Assembly: GCA_964369445.1 (NCBI GenBank)
Contig: CAYJFU010000016.1
Span: 1 to 37,862, forward strand
Direction of reading: 5' to 3'
DNA from: CAYJBH01 sp964369445
Lineage (GTDB): Bacteria; Bacillota; Clostridia; Oscillospirales; Ruminococcaceae
Length of the DNA stretch: 37,862 nt
The stretch's first letter is position 1. Every line of letters starts with the position of its first letter. A program made the translations under genes and the position numbers. The notes below the pieces were generated by a model. That model had not been told where the DNA came from and ran no database searches. It saw only the letters and a list, made by a program, of their open reading frames with translations. Below are positions 24,495 to 33,113 of this stretch, piece by piece.

Positions 24495-25271
24495 ATGACC
24501 ATCATGGACAGGCTCAGTTTAAAGGGTAAAAAAGCGTTTGTAACCGGCGGCGCGCGCGGTATCGGTAAAAGTGTAGCGCTTGCGTTTTGTGAGGCCGGTG
24601 CGGATGTCGCGCTAGTTGACAAGGACATTGAAGAGGCGCAAAAAACTGCGGCTCAGCTTAAGACACAAACCGGCTCGGACACGATAGCCCTATCGGCAGA
24701 CATAACCTGCCCCGAACAGGTGCAAGAGATGACCGCGGCACTGCTTGCGCACTTTGGCCGCATTGACATAGCGCTTTGCAACGCCGGCATTTGCATTAAC
24801 GCATCGGCGGAGGACATGAGCTTTGAGCAGTGGAAAAGCGTCATGGATGTCAACCTGACCGGCGTATTTCTGACAGCACAAGCCGCAGGCAAAGTCATGC
24901 TCAAGCAGGGTAGCGGTTCGATAATAAATGTAGCGTCGATGTCGGCACACATCGTGAACATCCCGCAAAAGCAGTGTGCTTACAACGCATCTAAAGCCGG
25001 AGTGGTTCAACTTACAAAATCCCTTGCTGTCGAGTGGGCAACAAGGGGCGTGCGTGTTAACAGCATAAGCCCCGGCTACACCGCAACAGAGCTTGTGACT
25101 GCATCAAAGACGCTGGAGCCGATGATACCGCAGTGGTGCGATCTTTCACCAACCGGCAGACTTGCAAAACCGGAGGAACTTCAAGGCATGTGTGTTTACC
25201 TTGCCAGCGACGCGGCATCCTTTACGACCGGTGGCGATTTTGTGGTGGACGGTGCTTTCACCGCAGTTTAA
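24495..25271 (+). CDS. Short-chain dehydrogenase/reductase
   Basis: A classical SDR of 258 residues, NAD(P)H-dependent and cytoplasmic. It shows the cofactor motif TGGARGIGKSVA, an acidic residue after strand 2 (VALVDKD) favouring NAD, LCNAGIC, the catalytic Ser in NVASMS, YNASKAG with the catalytic Tyr and Lys, and the C-terminal SPGYTATELV and SDAASFTTGGDFVVDGAFTAV. It is most like sugar-alcohol or gluconate-type oxidoreductases, but the substrate cannot be set from sequence. ATG 24495 follows AAAAAGGAAAA; an ATG three codons on is possible. It lies 14 bases after the frameshifted gene and upstream of the HD protein; the neighbours do not indicate a pathway. Confidence 0.9.
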   Translation: MTIMDRLSLKGKKAFVTGGARGIGKSVALAFCEAGADVALVDKDIEEAQKTAAQLKTQTGSDTIALSADITCPEQVQEMTAALLAHFGRIDIALCNAGICINASAEDMSFEQWKSVMDVNLTGVFLTAQAAGKVMLKQGSGSIINVASMSAHIVNIPQKQCAYNASKAGVVQLTKSLAVEWATRGVRVNSISPGYTATELVTASKTLEPMIPQWCDLSPTGRLAKPEELQGMCVYLASDAASFTTGGDFVVDGAFTAV

Positions 25272-25404
25272 TAACATCGTTAACCGCTCTGTAAACCATA
25301 AATGTCAAATGTTGCGCGGCCTGTGTCTTGTTCGAGGGTCAATCTGCACTGTCTTTAAATGAATTATACTGCTGTTCTGCTACAATTTTAAAAAGGAGCA
25401 AACT

Positions 25405-25956
25405 ATGTCAAGTGTACCAACACCGCAACAAGCAAGAGAAATATTTGCAAAGCACAACACCGAACCGTTTCATACACTGCACAGCAACACTGTAGGCGCC
25501 GTTATGGGATATTTTGCCGGCGAATACGGCGAAGATGTGGATTACTGGACAAGTATAGGTATTCTGCACGATGTGGATTTTGGCAAATACCCCGACGAAC
25601 ACTGCAAAAAGTGCTTTGAATTGCTTTCGCAAGAGGACATTGACGAAAAGTTTATCCGCTCGCTTGCAAGCCACGGTTACGGCATTTGCAGCGATATAGA
25701 GCCGGAGGTTTTTATGGAAAAGGTGCTGTTTGCCACTGATGAGCTCACAGGTCTTATCGGTGCAGCGGCGCTTATGCGACCCTCAAAGAGTGTGTCGGAT
25801 ATGGAGCTTAAATCGCTCAAGAAAAAATTCAAGGACAAGCGCTTTGCCGCCGGTTGTGACCGTGATACCATTGCAAAGGGCGCGCAAAACCTTGGTTGGT
25901 CGCTAGACGAGCTGCTGGAGAGAACACTTACCGCCATGAAAGCGGTTGAGGGTTAA
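25405..25956 (+). CDS. HD-domain protein
   Basis: A 183-residue protein of the HD superfamily, probably a metal-dependent phosphohydrolase. The key motif is GILHDVDFGKYPDEHC near residue 52, preceded by HTLHSNTVGAVM and followed by LASHGYG, giving the His/Asp ligands. The C-terminal half contains an Ala/Lys-rich helical stretch (SDMELKSLKKKFKDKRFAAG). ATG 25405 has AAAGGAG eight bases upstream. It stands alone, 133 bases after the SDR gene, with a TATACT at 25365-25370 but no good -35. The substrate is unknown. Confidence 0.85.
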   Translation: MSSVPTPQQAREIFAKHNTEPFHTLHSNTVGAVMGYFAGEYGEDVDYWTSIGILHDVDFGKYPDEHCKKCFELLSQEDIDEKFIRSLASHGYGICSDIEPEVFMEKVLFATDELTGLIGAAALMRPSKSVSDMELKSLKKKFKDKRFAAGCDRDTIAKGAQNLGWSLDELLERTLTAMKAVEG

Positions 25957-26145
25957 AATAGTCCGTTAAAATAACCACCATTCACCTTTGGTCCTTAGCC
26001 CCACATGTTTTGCACGTGGCTAATAGGCTAAATGTCCACTTGACAGTCCTGCATCGCTTTTTAAGTTAATTGACATTCCAATAGAACTTTGCAAAGTGCA
26101 TGTCACACGTATGGAATTTTGGTCAGCTTACACAAAGAGCTGATG

Positions 26146-26195
26146 TATAACAGAGCACTACCCCCTGCCAATGGCGGGGGTAGTGCTCTGTTATA
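26146..26195. terminator. Very strong near-perfect hairpin between convergent genes
   Basis: The arms TATAACAGAGCACTACCCCC and its exact reverse complement flank TGCCAATGGC, which itself extends the stem by GCC/GGC with one bulged T. The stem is 23 base pairs with a 3-base loop. It sits 15 bases after the stop of the minus-strand surface gene and 190 bases after the HD gene. It lacks a long U tract on either side, so it may stop transcription both ways, protect 3' ends, or be a small palindromic repeat. Confidence 0.65.
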
Positions 26196-26210
26196 GTGCA
26201 ATTACCTAAA

Positions 26211-28716
26211 TTACGATTTTGTCGAAGCGTGGTAGATAAGCGAACTGTCATTTTCCACCGGACGCGCCTGTCCACTCTCAGCTTCTTCATGCGCCATTTC
26301 ATGCTGACCGTCACTGCTGTCTTTACGGAACAGGAATGCGCCCACAACTATCTGCGCTATGCCAACAATGGCAAACACAATGCTCCATATATCAAAGAAA
26401 ATCATCGGTTGCGTAAAGTCCTGCGTTATTATAAGCAACACTATTGCAAAGATAAACAAAAGGGTGCTGACAACCAAAAGCTTTTTGCGTTTTGTGAAGT
26501 GTTGCTCCTCCTGAACGGTGCCGTTTTCTTTTTCTTCACGGTCTTTATCTTTCTTTCTGCGCACAAAGTATACTATCATGAGCACAAAGGCAAGAACCGT
26601 CATCAATAGATCAAACAGGCTCCACGCGCCGCCCGTTTCCTCGANNNNNNNNNNTGCCACCGACAGAACCATCATCATACAGAATTTCAAATTCATGTTC
26701 ACCGTCGCTGAGGGAGGCTATAAGCGTGGGAAGTATCGAAACTATGCCGTCCTCGACCGTATACTGGCTGGGGTCAATGCTTGCGCCGTTTATCTTGACA
26801 TCGTTGGGCACTACACCGGGGCGATTTGTGTCAATATCAAGTCCGCCCTCGGGGGTAACCTGCACACCGGGGCCGCCTGTGCCACCGTTTCCATCGGAGT
26901 CACCTGTGCTACCTGTTGCACCTGAGGTATCTTCATCGCCATCAACGCCGGGGATAATTCCGGACGAAGAACCGGAATTTGCAGCGGAAGATGATGTAGC
27001 GGAAGTTATGCTGTCACTGTCGTCAGAGTCGTCTGTGCCGGGCAAAGTTGTCCCACTGCTCGAAGATGTCGCCGCAGAACTGGAGCTTGCCGTTGAGGCT
27101 GGAGTAGACGAACTGGTTGTGACTGTCGGAGTGCTGGAACTTACCGGTGGTATTACGATTGGGGGGGTGGTGGTTGTGCTAGAAGAGCTTGCATCTGGAT
27201 TAGATGAACTTGATGAACCGTCGTCCGGATTTGTCGTGTCGGCGCCCGTGATTGTGTAGTTAGCGGTGGGAACAAAAGATATATCATAGTTTTTTGCGTC
27301 CGGCATAGCCAGTATCGCAATTTTCATTGTCGGGTCGAGATTTTCCCACTTGACGGTGTAGCCGCCAACAGTTACATTGTTCGGTGCGTGACCGCTGTAT
27401 GTTGGATTTGCCGTTGAGGGCTTGAGGTTGTCACCACTTATAACGTTTTTGTAGTAGAGGGAGGCTGTAGGTAGTGTCTCCCCTACCTTTAAGGTTGTCT
27501 TGTCAAGTTGAACGCCGATTTCAGCCGGACGTTTTGTTATCGTAACCTTGACGGTTGTTGGGTAGGTGGTTGTGCTGCCATTTGGTGTAAATATAACATC
27601 CCTATCCACCTGACCGGTTGCGTCGGTTATGTTTTGACCTGGAACAAACTCAAAGGTGCCGGGGGTCGGTACACCGTTTATCGTGACGGAGCCTGTGATT
27701 TTTCCGTCCTCTAAAGGCTTGCCGTCATATTCCTTTTGTATCGGGTTGGTGGTTATGCTTACTGAGGGTGTAGTAGGAGGGGTTGTGCCGCCGGTATCGG
27801 GGTTGCTGTCGAAATAGACTTTTATATATGTGTTTGGTTTGTAAACTGTGTCAACATCTGTCAAGTTATAGTCTAAACCTGTGGTTTTCCCGGTGACATG
27901 GTTGTCAGGATGAAACTCCGTTGTACTACTCCAAGTGCCATGGTCAACCTTTGCACCGGCAGCAGCATCTATAGCGCCTAATATAGTTGGATTATTCGAG
28001 GTAGTGGTGTTATTTCCAAACATATAAAGTGCACTTGTCTTTGCATCTCCGGGGTTTACAAACACCGATCCTCCAACAGCATAAAAATTGTAACTTACTG
28101 CTGTTGCGGTTCCGCCGTATAAATTAATACCCGTGGAAACTCCGCGACCATGAAATGAAACCGCTGTCGCATTTGTACCCGGATAAACTGCAATACTTCC
28201 ATATACGCCTGACCCGCTGTGCTCTCTGCTCGGACCGACAAAAGTACCGTTGAAAATGTTTTCAGCACGAAGTGTTGCGTCACTTGTTGTGCCGTTTGCG
28301 CCAAGTGTAACCGCACCAAACACACCATGACCGGCTTCTACTGTCCCGTACGCCTTAACAGCGCCACTGTTTATCTGTAAATTCCCATTTACCTGTATAC
28401 CTGTCGTGCCGGTAACGTCAAGCGATGCACCAAAAGCGTTTATCACCATATTGCCTGCCGTGAGAAGTCCGACTCCACCGGCATTGTTTATAATATTAGT
28501 GCCGACAACATTTACCGTCACCGGCGATGTTTCGGTCAGTGCGATACCACCTGTAACATTCGCATTTTCCAGCGTTAAAACTTTTGTGGTCGCGTCAAAG
28601 TTTACTGTGCCGCTATTGACGATAAAACTGCTTGCATCATACGCAAACGTACTAAATGGTAACACCATACAAAGTAAAGCAAGTGTTAGGGTTAGGGTAA
28701 CTATTTTTTTCAACAT
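26211..28716 (-). CDS. Large surface protein: beta-helix-like domain, Ser/Thr linker, membrane tail (contains assembly gap)
   Basis: Two reading frames joined across ten N appear to be one exported protein of about 830 visible residues. It starts with a signal peptide (KKIVTLTLTLALLCMVLPF, cleavage near FAYD). Residues ~35-310 are a repetitive Thr/Asn/Gly-rich, beta-helix-like region (VTVNVVGTNIINNAGGVGLL), then about 190 residues of Ig-like beta domains (KEYDGKPLEDGKI, VTITKRPAEIGV). A Ser/Thr/Pro and Gly/Asp-rich spacer follows. After the gap come three hydrophobic helices separated by charged loops (WSLFDLLMTVLAFVLMIVYF; LLVVSTLLFIFAIVLLI; IWSIVFAIVGIAQIVVGAF), a tail seen in Firmicutes surface proteins. 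RBS GGGAGAG precedes the ATG. The two frames fit if the true gap is a multiple of three. Likely an adhesin or wall protein; the ligand is unknown. Confidence 0.8.
26645..26654. other. Assembly gap (ten N)
   Basis: A scaffold gap of conventional length inside the surface-protein gene; the true size and sequence are unknown. Confidence 0.98.
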
Positions 28717-28759
28717 ATTTTACTCTCCCAAAATACCGTTTTCACCTCAAAAAGACAAC

Positions 28760-28812
28760 AAAAAAAACCTGCTTTGTTTTGTGTAAGATACATTACAAAA
28801 CTAAAGCAAGTT
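28760..28812 (-). terminator. Leader terminator inside the 5' UTR of the surface-protein gene
   Basis: On the minus strand an imperfect 17-18 bp stem (AACTTGCTTTAGTTTTGT with ACAAAACAAAGCAGGTT, 12-13-base loop) runs directly into eight T. This is a standard intrinsic terminator shape. It lies downstream of a consensus promoter (28840-28868) and about 45 bases before the ATG at 28716, so full-length mRNA would require readthrough or antitermination. It could also end transcripts from nth further upstream. Confidence 0.75.
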
Positions 28813-28839
28813 AAATTATCGTCTTTTTTTATTGATGTA

Positions 28840-28868
28840 ATTATATAAAAATTGTCACAAGTTGTCAA
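28840..28868 (-). promoter_or_regulatory. Consensus sigma-A promoter for the surface-protein gene
   Basis: TTGACA (28868-28863), exactly 17 bases, then TATAAT (28845-28840), all on the minus strand; the predicted start is near 28833. The rest of the 316-base gap (28717-29032) is AT-rich with no ORF. Confidence 0.85.
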
Positions 28869-29032
28869 CCTTTTAACTACATGATTTTTTATGCATAATA
28901 ACTATAAAAAATTTATTATCTGCATTTATTATAACTATGTGTCTAATTATTTTTTCAAAAAAGGTGATTTATGACAATGTTTAAAGGTTTTCAATTTTGA
29001 AATTTTTGTGAATTTTTTCACACGCTGGTTTT

Positions 29033-29674
29033 TTATATATTTGTGCGCTCGCACAATTCAAAAACTGGACACACATCACAATGAGCCTTGCGTGCCGTGC
29101 ATATCTCACGACCGAACATGACAAGCCTGTGACAGAAATCACTGCCCTCTTGCGGCTCTATTATCTCCCACAGTTGCTTTTCCACCTTGTGCGGTTCCTT
29201 TGCGTTTACAAGTCCCAGGCGATTCGTTATACGTATGCAGTGGGTATCGGTCACGATGGCGGGCAGACCAAACACGTCACCTCTTATGAGGTTCGCTGTT
29301 TTACGGCCCACACCGGCAAGTGCAAGCAGGCTGTCCATGTCCTGCGGCACCTCGCCGCCGTGGCGATCACAAAGTTGCTGTGCACACAGTATAAGGTCGC
29401 GCGCTTTGGAGTTAAAAAAGCCAGTCGAACGAATCAGCGTACATAGTTCCTCTGTGTCTGCCTGCGCCATGTCCTGCGGTGTCGGGTAGCGTTCAAACAG
29501 CGCCGGTGTGACAATGTTGACGCGTGCGTCGGTACACTGTGCCGCAAGCCGTACTGCGACAAGCAGATGATAGGGGTCGACATGTTGCAAACTGCACTCC
29601 GGAAGTGGGTAATAAGCCTTTAGGCTCTCGACGATGCTTTTTGCCTGCTTTTTTAAGTTGTTACTTTTTTTCAT
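29033..29674 (-). CDS. nth: Endonuclease III (DNA glycosylase/AP lyase)
   Basis: Removes oxidised pyrimidines and nicks the abasic site in base-excision repair. The 213 residues from ATG 29674 match the family. The helix-hairpin-helix with the catalytic Lys is LLALAGVGRKTANLI, the catalytic Asp is in IVTDTHCIRITNRLG, and the C-terminal 4Fe-4S ligands are spaced C-x6-C-x2-C-x5-C (CTARKAHCDVCPVFELC). The frame is open to 29713, but those 13 residues precede the usual N-terminus; the ribosome-binding site (GCGGTGG) is weak. It is divergent from glyA, with a palindromic element between. Confidence 0.94.
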   Translation of the reverse strand: MKKSNNLKKQAKSIVESLKAYYPLPECSLQHVDPYHLLVAVRLAAQCTDARVNIVTPALFERYPTPQDMAQADTEELCTLIRSTGFFNSKARDLILCAQQLCDRHGGEVPQDMDSLLALAGVGRKTANLIRGDVFGLPAIVTDTHCIRITNRLGLVNAKEPHKVEKQLWEIIEPQEGSDFCHRLVMFGREICTARKAHCDVCPVFELCERTNI

Positions 29675-29700
29675 TTTATACCACCGCAATTTGATTGATT

Positions 29701-29812
29701 GGAGGGTGGACAATTGCGTCCGATTTGACTTTTTGTGTTTCTTAATCCCCCCCTCCGGAGGGGGATAAGAAACACCGGTTGCCGCTAAACCAACTCTTTA
29801 TGTCCACTCCCC
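29701..29812. repeat. Nested palindromic element between nth and glyA
   Basis: Outer arms GGAGGGTGGACA (29701-29712) and TGTCCACTCCCC (29801-29812) are inverted with two mismatches. Inside lies a second hairpin, 29737-29773, with GTTTCTTA/TAAGAAAC arms, C- and G-runs and a CTCCGGAG centre, about 17 bp with small bulges. TTTGACTTT and CCGCTAAACC blocks are shared with the repeat at 15786-15823. It is 112 bases, has no coding capacity, and its right end touches the -35 of the glyA promoter. Confidence 0.65.
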
Positions 29813-29841
29813 TTGATTTTTCACATATTTTATCATATAAT
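29813..29841 (+). promoter_or_regulatory. Sigma-A promoter for glyA
   Basis: TTGATT (29813-29818), 17 bases, TATAAT (29836-29841), 32 bases before the ATG. The -35 abuts the palindromic element. Confidence 0.8.
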
Positions 29842-29873
29842 AAGGAAAAACACAAACAAATTTAGGAGAATGT

Positions 29874-31124
29874 ATGTATAAGGATTTTTTTGATGCCGGC
29901 GCTTTTCTTGCGGATATCGACAGCGAAATAGCTCAGGCTATAGATGCCGAAAGTGCACGTCTGCGCGATGGTATTGAGCTTATTGCATCCGAAAACGTCG
30001 TCTCTCCCGGTGTGCTCGCCGCGGCCGGCAGTGTACTTACCAACAAATACGCCGAGGGCTATCCAGGCAAGAGATACTACGGCGGTTGTATCAACATCGA
30101 CACCATCGAGAGTATTGCAATCGAGCGCGCAAAGGCGCTTTTCGGTGCAGAGCACGCAAATGTTCAGCCACATTGCGGTGCAAACGCCAACAATGCCGTC
30201 TACTTTGCATTTTTAGAGCCGGGTGACACCGTGCTGGGACTTTCACTGTCGCATGGCGGTCACCTGTCGCACGGTCTACCTATTAATATATCGGGCAAAT
30301 ACTATAACTTTGTGCCCTACACCGTCGATGAGAACGGCTACATCGACCACGACCTGCTCGCAAAACTCTGTGCTGAGCACAAGCCTAAAATGATCGTCGC
30401 CGGTGCGTCGGCTTATCCGCGCACCATCGACTTTGCAAAGTTCCGTGAGCACGCCGACAGCTGTGGCGCACTGCTGTTTGTCGACATGGCGCACATTGCC
30501 GGTCTTGTCGCCGCAGGTGTGCACCCCTCGCCGTTCCCCTATGCCGACATCGTATCCACCACCACGCATAAAACGCTGCGTGGCCCTCGCGGCGGCATGA
30601 TTTTCTGCAAGGAGCAGTACGCAAAGGACATCGACCGCGCCGTTTTCCCAGGCACGCAGGGCGGTCCGCTTGAACACATCATCGCCGCAAAGGCTGTCTG
30701 CTTTAAAGAAGCCGCTTCGCCGGAGTTTAAGCTATATCAACAGCAGGTCGTTAAAAACGCCGCGCGACTTGGCGAAAAACTGCTTGAAAAGGGTGTCAAC
30801 CTTGTGTCCGGCGGTACCGACAACCACCTGTTGCTCCTCAACCTGATAGGCTCGGGTTGCACAGGCAAACTGTTGGAGGCGCGCCTTGACGAAGTCGGCA
30901 TACCCGGCAACAAAACCCCCGTGCCAACCCCCCCAGAAAACCCGTTTGTGACCTCCGGCGTGCGCATCGGCACACCTGCCGTCACGACACGCGGCTTTAA
31001 AGAGCCTGAAATGGACAAACTGGCGGAGTTGCTTGCACTGTGTATCAAGGACTTTGACAACAGCAAGGACTACGTCAAAGTCGAGGTCAAAAAGCTGTGT
31101 GACTCTTTCCCTCTCTATGAATAG
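29874..31124 (+). CDS. glyA: Serine hydroxymethyltransferase
   Basis: A PLP enzyme interconverting serine and glycine while charging tetrahydrofolate with a one-carbon unit. The 416 residues are full length. Motifs are IELIASENVVSPGVL, NKYAEGYPGKRYYGGC, VQPHCGANANNAVYFA, SLSHGGHLSHG, FVDMAHIAGLVAAG, the PLP Lys in STTTHKTLRGPRGG, and FPGTQGGPLEHIIAAKA. The C-terminal part keeps TSGVRIGTPAVTTRGF. ATG 29874 has TTAGGAGAA upstream. The 3' end overlaps the rarA start by eight bases. Confidence 0.98.
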   Translation: MYKDFFDAGAFLADIDSEIAQAIDAESARLRDGIELIASENVVSPGVLAAAGSVLTNKYAEGYPGKRYYGGCINIDTIESIAIERAKALFGAEHANVQPHCGANANNAVYFAFLEPGDTVLGLSLSHGGHLSHGLPINISGKYYNFVPYTVDENGYIDHDLLAKLCAEHKPKMIVAGASAYPRTIDFAKFREHADSCGALLFVDMAHIAGLVAAGVHPSPFPYADIVSTTTHKTLRGPRGGMIFCKEQYAKDIDRAVFPGTQGGPLEHIIAAKAVCFKEAASPEFKLYQQQVVKNAARLGEKLLEKGVNLVSGGTDNHLLLLNLIGSGCTGKLLEARLDEVGIPGNKTPVPTPPENPFVTSGVRIGTPAVTTRGFKEPEMDKLAELLALCIKDFDNSKDYVKVEVKKLCDSFPLYE

Positions 31125-32337
31125 CGCACCACTTGCCGAGCTGTTACGCCCCACATCGCTGGACGATGTGTTCGGACAAAAGCACATACTTTCAAATGAC
31201 AGCATATTGCGCAAGGCACTGGACAGCGGCAGACGGCTTAATCTTATATTTTACGGCCCACCCGGTACCGGCAAAACCACCGTTGCGCGCATCATCGCAA
31301 ACGGCGCAAACCTGTCGCTACACACGCTTAACGGCACGTCCTGCGGCACTGCGGACATAAAACATGCCATAGCCGATGTCGGCACACTTTCCGGCACGCA
31401 AGGGGTACTGCTTTACATCGACGAGATACAGTACCTCAACAAAAAGCAACAACAATCGCTGCTGGAGTCGGTGGAGAGCGGCGACATCACCCTTATCGCC
31501 TCCACGACGGAGAACCCTTATTTTTACGTGTACGGCGCACTGCTGTCGCGGTGCAGTGTGTTTGAGTTTTTACCGCTCACCACCGACGACATAGCGCAGG
31601 GGCTTACAAACGCACTGAAAAAGCTCGGCACCGACACGGTGTTCGAGGAGGGGGCGCTGACAAAACTTTGTGCCGGCAGTTCGGGGGATATGCGCAAGGC
31701 GCTGACCTCGTTGTCACTGCTACTTTCCACCGGCGAGAGCGTCATAACGACAGACATGGTGACACAGCTGACGCGCTCCTCTTCCGGCAGTTACGACAGG
31801 GATGGTGACATTCATTTTCGTCTGTTATCGGGACTGCAAAAATCCATACGCGGCAGTGACGAAAATGCCGCACTGCACTATCTTGCGCGGCTTATTGATG
31901 CCGGCGATATCATTTCCCCCATAAGACGACTGCTGGTCATATGCAGTGAAGACATCGGTCTTGCCTACCCACAGGCGATGCCTATCGTCAAGTCACTGTG
32001 CGACAGTGCATTGCAGATAGGTCTGCCTGAGGCGAGAATTCCCTTGGCAGAAGCGACGATTTTTCTTGCGACCGCCCCAAAGTCCAATACGGCATACGTT
32101 GCGCTTGACCGTGCCATGCAGGACGTAAAACAGGGCGGCTACGGTGATTTTCCGCGACACCTTGACAACCTGCAACAGGGCAAAACCGCACCGGCTTATC
32201 TCTATCCGCACGGCTACAAAAACAACTATGTCGAGCAACAATACCTGCCCGACGGCATAAAGGACAGGATTTATTACGAGTTTGGGGATAATAAAATAGA
32301 GCAGGCGGCAAGAGCTTATTGGAGCAAAATTAAATAA
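31117..32337 (+). CDS. rarA: Replication-associated recombination protein A (AAA ATPase)
   Basis: RarA/MgsA, a clamp-loader-like AAA+ ATPase that acts at stalled replication forks. The 406 residues start MNSAPLAELLRPTSLDDVFGQ, typical for the family. Walker A is FYGPPGTGKTTVA, Walker B LLYIDEIQYL, sensor 1 LIASTTENP, the Arg finger LLSRCSVFEF, and the tetramerisation C-terminus includes LLVICSEDIGLAYPQA and YLYPHGYKNNYVEQQYLP. The ATG lies inside the last codons of glyA (overlap of eight bases) with no Shine-Dalgarno, so it probably depends on glyA translation. An earlier in-frame ATG at 31033 has no family match. Confidence 0.93.
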   Translation: MNSAPLAELLRPTSLDDVFGQKHILSNDSILRKALDSGRRLNLIFYGPPGTGKTTVARIIANGANLSLHTLNGTSCGTADIKHAIADVGTLSGTQGVLLYIDEIQYLNKKQQQSLLESVESGDITLIASTTENPYFYVYGALLSRCSVFEFLPLTTDDIAQGLTNALKKLGTDTVFEEGALTKLCAGSSGDMRKALTSLSLLLSTGESVITTDMVTQLTRSSSGSYDRDGDIHFRLLSGLQKSIRGSDENAALHYLARLIDAGDIISPIRRLLVICSEDIGLAYPQAMPIVKSLCDSALQIGLPEARIPLAEATIFLATAPKSNTAYVALDRAMQDVKQGGYGDFPRHLDNLQQGKTAPAYLYPHGYKNNYVEQQYLPDGIKDRIYYEFGDNKIEQAARAYWSKIK

Positions 32338-32351
32338 TTTACGGAGGACAC

Positions 32352-33041
32352 ATGCCATTTTATTTTATCGACGCAGGATTTTTATACTTCGCGTTGCCGG
32401 CGCTTATATTTGCGCTTTTTGCGCAGTTTAAGGTGCGCTCGACATTTAACAAGTACAGCCAGGTTCGCATACACCGCGGTTTCACCGGTGAGCAGGCCGC
32501 AAGGGCAATCCTTGACAGCGAGGGTCTGCACGACGTGCGTATCGAACACATCCCCGGAGAGCTGAGCGACCACTACGACCCACGCGACAACGTCATACGT
32601 CTGTCGGACAGCGTGTACAACAGGGCGAGCATCGCCGCCGTGGGTGTCGCCGCGCACGAGGCAGGTCACGCACTGCAATACGCAAACCACTACTTCCCCA
32701 TCAAGGTGCGAACCGCCATACTGCCGGTGACGCAAATAGGTTCGACGCTTGCCATGCCGCTTATATTATTAAGCCTTATATTTCCGGCTTTTGCGGCGCT
32801 GTTTGACATTGGTCTTATATTGTTCACGGTTGTGGCGATATTTCAGCTTATAACGCTACCGGTGGAGTTTAACGCGTCAAATCGTGCCGTCAAGGCGCTC
32901 GCCGAGGGCAACTATGTCGATGACGAGGAGCACCGCGGTGTTAAAAAAGTACTGTCCGCCGCCGCCATGACATATGTCGCGGCACTTGCAACTTCTATTG
33001 CTACAATACTGCGACTTTTGATGCTGCGCAACCGAAATTGA
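32352..33041 (+). CDS. Neutral zinc metallopeptidase, YugP family (membrane)
   Basis: A 229-residue integral membrane protein of the YugP-type zinc peptidase family. It opens with a membrane helix (AGFLYFALPALIFALFAQF), followed by SEGLHDVRIEHIPGELSDHYDPRDNVIRLS, the zinc site VAAHEAGHALQYA with the HEXXH-like His pair, and two or three further helices (LAMPLILLSLIFPAFAALF, FTVVAIFQLITLPVEF). The late motif VEFNASNRAVK carries the third ligand region. ATG 32352 has ACGGAGGACAC before it. It lies 14 bases after rarA and upstream of rsmB, a common arrangement in Clostridia. The physiological substrate is unknown. Confidence 0.9.
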   Translation: MPFYFIDAGFLYFALPALIFALFAQFKVRSTFNKYSQVRIHRGFTGEQAARAILDSEGLHDVRIEHIPGELSDHYDPRDNVIRLSDSVYNRASIAAVGVAAHEAGHALQYANHYFPIKVRTAILPVTQIGSTLAMPLILLSLIFPAFAALFDIGLILFTVVAIFQLITLPVEFNASNRAVKALAEGNYVDDEEHRGVKKVLSAAAMTYVAALATSIATILRLLMLRNRN

Positions 33042-33113
33042 CCTTGTTAACACATTCCTATTCACCTCCTCCGCCGACAGTTGGGGAGTAAACAAAAACC
33101 GAAAGGGGGCGTC

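Noticed and set aside
25316..25345. GTTCGAGGGTC, reminiscent of a tRNA T-loop
   Set aside because: No matching acceptor, D or anticodon stems could be formed around it.
26611..26702. Surface gene as two separate genes split at 26.65 kb
   Set aside because: The C-terminal part has no start signal and the N-terminal part no anchor; the ten N explain the break better.
26726..27259. A 177-codon Val/Ser/Pro-rich plus-strand ORF
   Set aside because: It is the complement of the Ser/Thr-rich spacer in the surface protein and reflects its simple codon pattern.
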